A DNA stretch of 14,879 bases, taken from the NCBI GenBank assembly GCA_964415435.1, contig CAYPZT010000026.1:1-14879 (forward strand), in the 5' to 3' direction. This DNA comes from CAYPZT01 sp964415435. Lineage in GTDB: Bacteria; Patescibacteriota; Microgenomatia; UBA1406; GWC2-37-13. Under the pieces are notes generated by a model. It was not told the origin of the DNA. It worked only from the letters and a program-made list of their open reading frames with translations, and did not search any database. Both the position numbers and the translations under genes were made by a program. Shown piece after piece: positions 12,970 to 14,879 of the stretch; the stretch's first letter is position 1; the number at the start of each line of letters is the position of its first letter.

Positions 12970-14295
12970 ATGAAGCGAAGATCGCATCTCATCAATCTCG
13001 CGCTTAAGAGAAGGGTCCTTAAGAAGAAGCCTGCCGATCTTGTCGACAGCGTGCATTACCGTGGTGTGATCTTTCCTGTGAAGTATATCCGCCACCTCCT
13101 CAAGACGAAGCTTTAAATCGTTACGGAGAATATACATGGCGATCTGGCGCGGAAGTGCAATGTTTTCCGAGCGGGTTGCCGCCTTAAGCTGTGACTGTTT
13201 TACATTGTACATCATGCAAACTGCCTTTATTATGTCGCCCGGAGAGGTCCTCATGGCTCTGACCTCTTGTTGTTTCGAAAAGTACGTGTCTACTACTCCC
13301 AGATCAATCTGTTCTTTTATACCTAAGATCTTCGCGTAAAGCGAAAGCAGCGCACCCTCAAGGGCACGCGTGTCGGTGATTCGTTCTGCAATAATCTTAG
13401 CCGCCTCGATATCAATCTCAATATTTTTTTCTCGAGCCTTTATGAGTAGGATCGCCGTTCGCAGTTCGAAGTCGGGATTTTGAATGTCCACGATAAGTCC
13501 TCCGGAAAAGCGAGATCGCAACCTATCCTCAAGGTTTTTTATTTCCTCCGGTGGTCGGTCAGAGGTGAGGATAATCTGACCTCCGGCCGAGACTACAGAG
13601 TTGAAGGTGTGGAAGAACTCCTCCTGTACGGTCTGCTTGCCAGCAATAAACTGGATATCATCAATAATGATGAGGTCAAGTGAGCGATACTTTTTTCGAA
13701 AACGAGGCGTGGACTTTTCTCGGATCGATTCAATAAGTTCATTCATAAAATGCTCTCCAGAACAAAAAAAGACACGTTTTTGGACATCTCTCTCAAGGAG
13801 CTTCCGCGCTACGGACTGAGCGAGGTGCGTTTTTCCTACCCCGACCCCACCATGAAGAAAAAGAGGGTTGTAAGACGAACCCGGGTTGTCGGCAATAGCC
13901 TGGGTTGCTGCAAAAGCAACCTGATTGGATGAGGAAACAGCAAAATTTTCAAATCTATACTTGGCGTGGAGACCGGCCTTTGTAAATAGGTCGGCCAAGG
14001 ACGGCTGAAAACTTAGAAGCGGTGCATCTTTTTCCTGTCTTTTCTTATCCTCAACAAGTGTAAATTCCACCTGCAGGTATTTGTTAAGGTGTTCAAAGAG
14101 TAGGCCGCCAACCTCCTCAGCCTTCCGTTCAAGAAAAAACTTCATCCCTTGATTTGGGCAGCCTAAAACGATCGATGTATCAGTAAGACTTATAGGTTTG
14201 AGTTGTTTTAATAAAGAAAGTAAAACAGGTGTTTTATTCGATTTCTTATCGGCTCCTTCAATAAATTCTTTCCAGAAAGATGATGGTGACGGCAT
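12964..14295 (-). CDS. dnaA: Chromosomal replication initiator protein DnaA
   Basis: A 443-residue initiator. Domain I (about 1-85) is the helicase-loading/oligomerisation part, beginning MPSPSSFWKEF. The short linker is domain II. Domain III is the AAA+ motor: Walker A GGVGVGKT at 149-156, Walker B LIIIDDIQF at 208-216 and the arginine-finger region DRLRSRFSGG at 257-266. Domain IV carries the DnaA signature RKDHTTVMHAVDKI at 407-420 for recognising DnaA boxes. The ATG at 14295 is preferred to an in-frame ATG at 14325: it gives a normal N-terminus and leaves the two DnaA boxes (14306-14324) upstream, where they can support autoregulation. The long form would translate through the boxes. dnaN follows on the same strand; the PIN-protein gene diverges after 85 nt. 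Confidence 0.96.
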   Translation of the reverse strand: MPSPSSFWKEFIEGADKKSNKTPVLLSLLKQLKPISLTDTSIVLGCPNQGMKFFLERKAEEVGGLLFEHLNKYLQVEFTLVEDKKRQEKDAPLLSFQPSLADLFTKAGLHAKYRFENFAVSSSNQVAFAATQAIADNPGSSYNPLFLHGGVGVGKTHLAQSVARKLLERDVQKRVFFCSGEHFMNELIESIREKSTPRFRKKYRSLDLIIIDDIQFIAGKQTVQEEFFHTFNSVVSAGGQIILTSDRPPEEIKNLEDRLRSRFSGGLIVDIQNPDFELRTAILLIKAREKNIEIDIEAAKIIAERITDTRALEGALLSLYAKILGIKEQIDLGVVDTYFSKQQEVRAMRTSPGDIIKAVCMMYNVKQSQLKAATRSENIALPRQIAMYILRNDLKLRLEEVADILHRKDHTTVMHAVDKIGRLLLKDPSLKREIDEMRSSLHL

Positions 14296-14299
14296 GTGT

Positions 14300-14305
14300 A
14301 ATATA
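14300..14305 (-). promoter_or_regulatory. -10-like element before dnaA
   Basis: TATATT on the minus strand, 4 nt before the dnaA ATG and immediately downstream of the perfect DnaA box. Bound DnaA would cover the promoter, consistent with autorepression. No clear -35 and no SD. Confidence 0.35.
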
Positions 14306-14324
14306 TGTGGATAACTTGTCCACA
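14306..14324. promoter_or_regulatory. Pair of inverted DnaA boxes in the dnaA upstream region
   Basis: TGTGGATAA (14306-14314) is, on the minus strand, a perfect TTATCCACA DnaA box. After one base comes TTGTCCACA (14316-14324), a one-mismatch box on the plus strand. Together they form a near-palindrome of 19 bp. The A/T-rich AAATAATAAAC that follows (14323-14334) could be the start of an unwinding element. The site suits dnaA autoregulation and possibly origin function, but two boxes alone do not define an origin. Confidence 0.75.
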
Positions 14325-14368
14325 AATAATAAACATTTTCACATTACAAATCAAGAGGCAAAATATGA

Positions 14369-14374
14369 TATTAT
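14369..14374 (+). promoter_or_regulatory. -10-like element before the PIN-protein gene
   Basis: TATTAT, 6 nt upstream of the ATG at 14381, with an overlapping TATGAT at 14364-14369. The 6 nt between (TGGGGC) include a GGGG that is too close to the ATG to act as a normal SD. No -35 at standard spacing. Confidence 0.35.
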
Positions 14375-14380
14375 TGGGGC

Positions 14381-14879
14381 ATGAAAAACTATGTGATTGA
14401 CACAAACCTTTTTTTTAATATGGGGTCAGGTCTTGAGTATGGAAAAAAAACCGAAGAAGTGGTTGTGACTCTCACATCCTACGCTAAACGCGCAAGAGAA
14501 AAAGACCAGGTTGAACTTTTTGTTCCGCCACGCATAATTGATGAGTTTTTGAGTTTTTTTGAAAACAAAGAACAAGACTTTATAAAAGATTTTCTTTCGG
14601 TTGTAACGGTAAAAACACCCGATGCGTCCCGCCTCAGCGTCCCAGCACCGGTGTTTTACGAGTTGGTTTCTGACATTCGTAACCGAAGCTATCGTGGTCT
14701 GAGAATCGGTGAGGAAGAAATAGCTGCCGCAGCAAAGGCTTTTATGGGCATCTCAACACTTTCCACACCGGAGTTTCAAAAAAAGTCAGGCGAGTTTATC
14801 AAGGGTTTTAGGGACCGTTATCGCAACGCTACGCGTGTGGGATTTCTAGATAGTCTAGCAGATCTTGATCTTATCGTTC
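14381..14879 (+). CDS. PIN-domain protein, RNA ligase partner family (3' partial)
   Basis: The frame runs from ATG at 14381 off the end of the window, giving 166 residues; the family is roughly 200-220 long. It opens with the PIN strand MKNYVIDTNLFF (Asp7), has Asp54-Glu55 in RIIDEFLSFF and an acidic end FLDSLADLDLIV (Asp157, Asp161, Asp163), which together can form a PIN metal site. The middle blocks RLSVPAPVFYELVSDIRNR (84-102) and RGLRIGEEEI (105-114) match my recollection of the RNA-ligase-partner (MJ_0950-type) family, which is usually encoded next to an archaeal-type RNA ligase. That ligase would be beyond the window edge. PIN domains are usually ribonucleases, so RNA repair or processing is a reasonable but untested role. 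It diverges from dnaA across the DnaA boxes. Confidence 0.75.
   Translation, partial: MKNYVIDTNLFFNMGSGLEYGKKTEEVVVTLTSYAKRAREKDQVELFVPPRIIDEFLSFFENKEQDFIKDFLSVVTVKTPDASRLSVPAPVFYELVSDIRNRSYRGLRIGEEEIAAAAKAFMGISTLSTPEFQKKSGEFIKGFRDRYRNATRVGFLDSLADLDLIV

Noticed and set aside
14296..14325. Longer dnaA start at an upstream ATG
   Set aside because: It would translate through both DnaA boxes; the shorter start gives a normal DnaA domain I and keeps the boxes as control sites.
1..14879. Recoded TGA (glycine) as in Gracilibacteria/Absconditabacteria
   Set aside because: All conserved proteins end at their expected length with normal stops, rnhA ends at TGA exactly next to the dnaN stop, and no in-frame TGA is needed anywhere.
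1..14879. Intrinsic terminators, CRISPR arrays, rRNA and riboswitches
   Set aside because: No GC-rich hairpin followed by a T-run was convincing at the gene ends, no regularly spaced repeats were seen, and gaps are too short for a riboswitch or rRNA gene.

Overview
The window looks like a piece of a Patescibacteria (CPR) chromosome, probably Parcubacteria-like, close to the replication origin. This is inferred from gene content; no rRNA or other phylogenetic marker was analysed. The pointers are: a PrgI / TraC-like / VirB4 / VirD4-like gene set without a relaxase, a compact four-repeat S1 protein, an RNA-ligase-partner PIN protein beside dnaA, small tightly packed genes, and a near absence of Shine-Dalgarno sequences. 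The standard code fits: no reading frame needs TGA read as a sense codon. No phage, IS, CRISPR or rRNA was seen, and no gene-free stretch reaches 300 bases (the largest is about 175).

Layout. 1-380: 3' end of a secreted, pilin-like protein (+). 377-3476 (-): a VirD4/HerA-like T4SS ATPase followed by a flavin reductase (FNR fold). 3563-5064 (+): a TPR membrane protein, acylphosphatase, and a nucleotidyltransferase of the ANT(2'')/lincosamide type. 5077-9058 (-): PrgI fused to a beta-sandwich domain, a TraC-like protein, VirB4, a NUDIX hydrolase and tRNA-Ala(GGC). 9133-10245 (-): S1 RNA-binding protein. 10420-11741 (+): a tyrosine-recombinase-fold protein lacking its catalytic tyrosine, then RNase HI. 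11742-14295 (-): dnaA then dnaN. 14381-end (+): the start of a PIN protein of the RNA-ligase-partner family, divergent from dnaA.

How the genes work together. The right third is replication and nucleic-acid maintenance: DnaA, the sliding clamp, RNase HI and a Xer-like DNA-binding protein, with paired DnaA boxes in the 85-nt dnaA/PIN gap. The left and middle hold the cytoplasmic and inner-membrane energising parts of a type IV secretion-like machine in two separate minus-strand units, next to a pilin-like gene.

The main points for a second look are: the recombinase-fold protein with three of six catalytic positions replaced, including Tyr to Phe; a repeated -10-like hexamer 4-10 nt upstream of most transcription-unit starts, suggesting widespread leaderless mRNAs, with S1 as the clear Shine-Dalgarno exception; the reduced T4SS with its PrgI fusion; the PIN/dnaA/origin arrangement; and several short palindromes in control regions.
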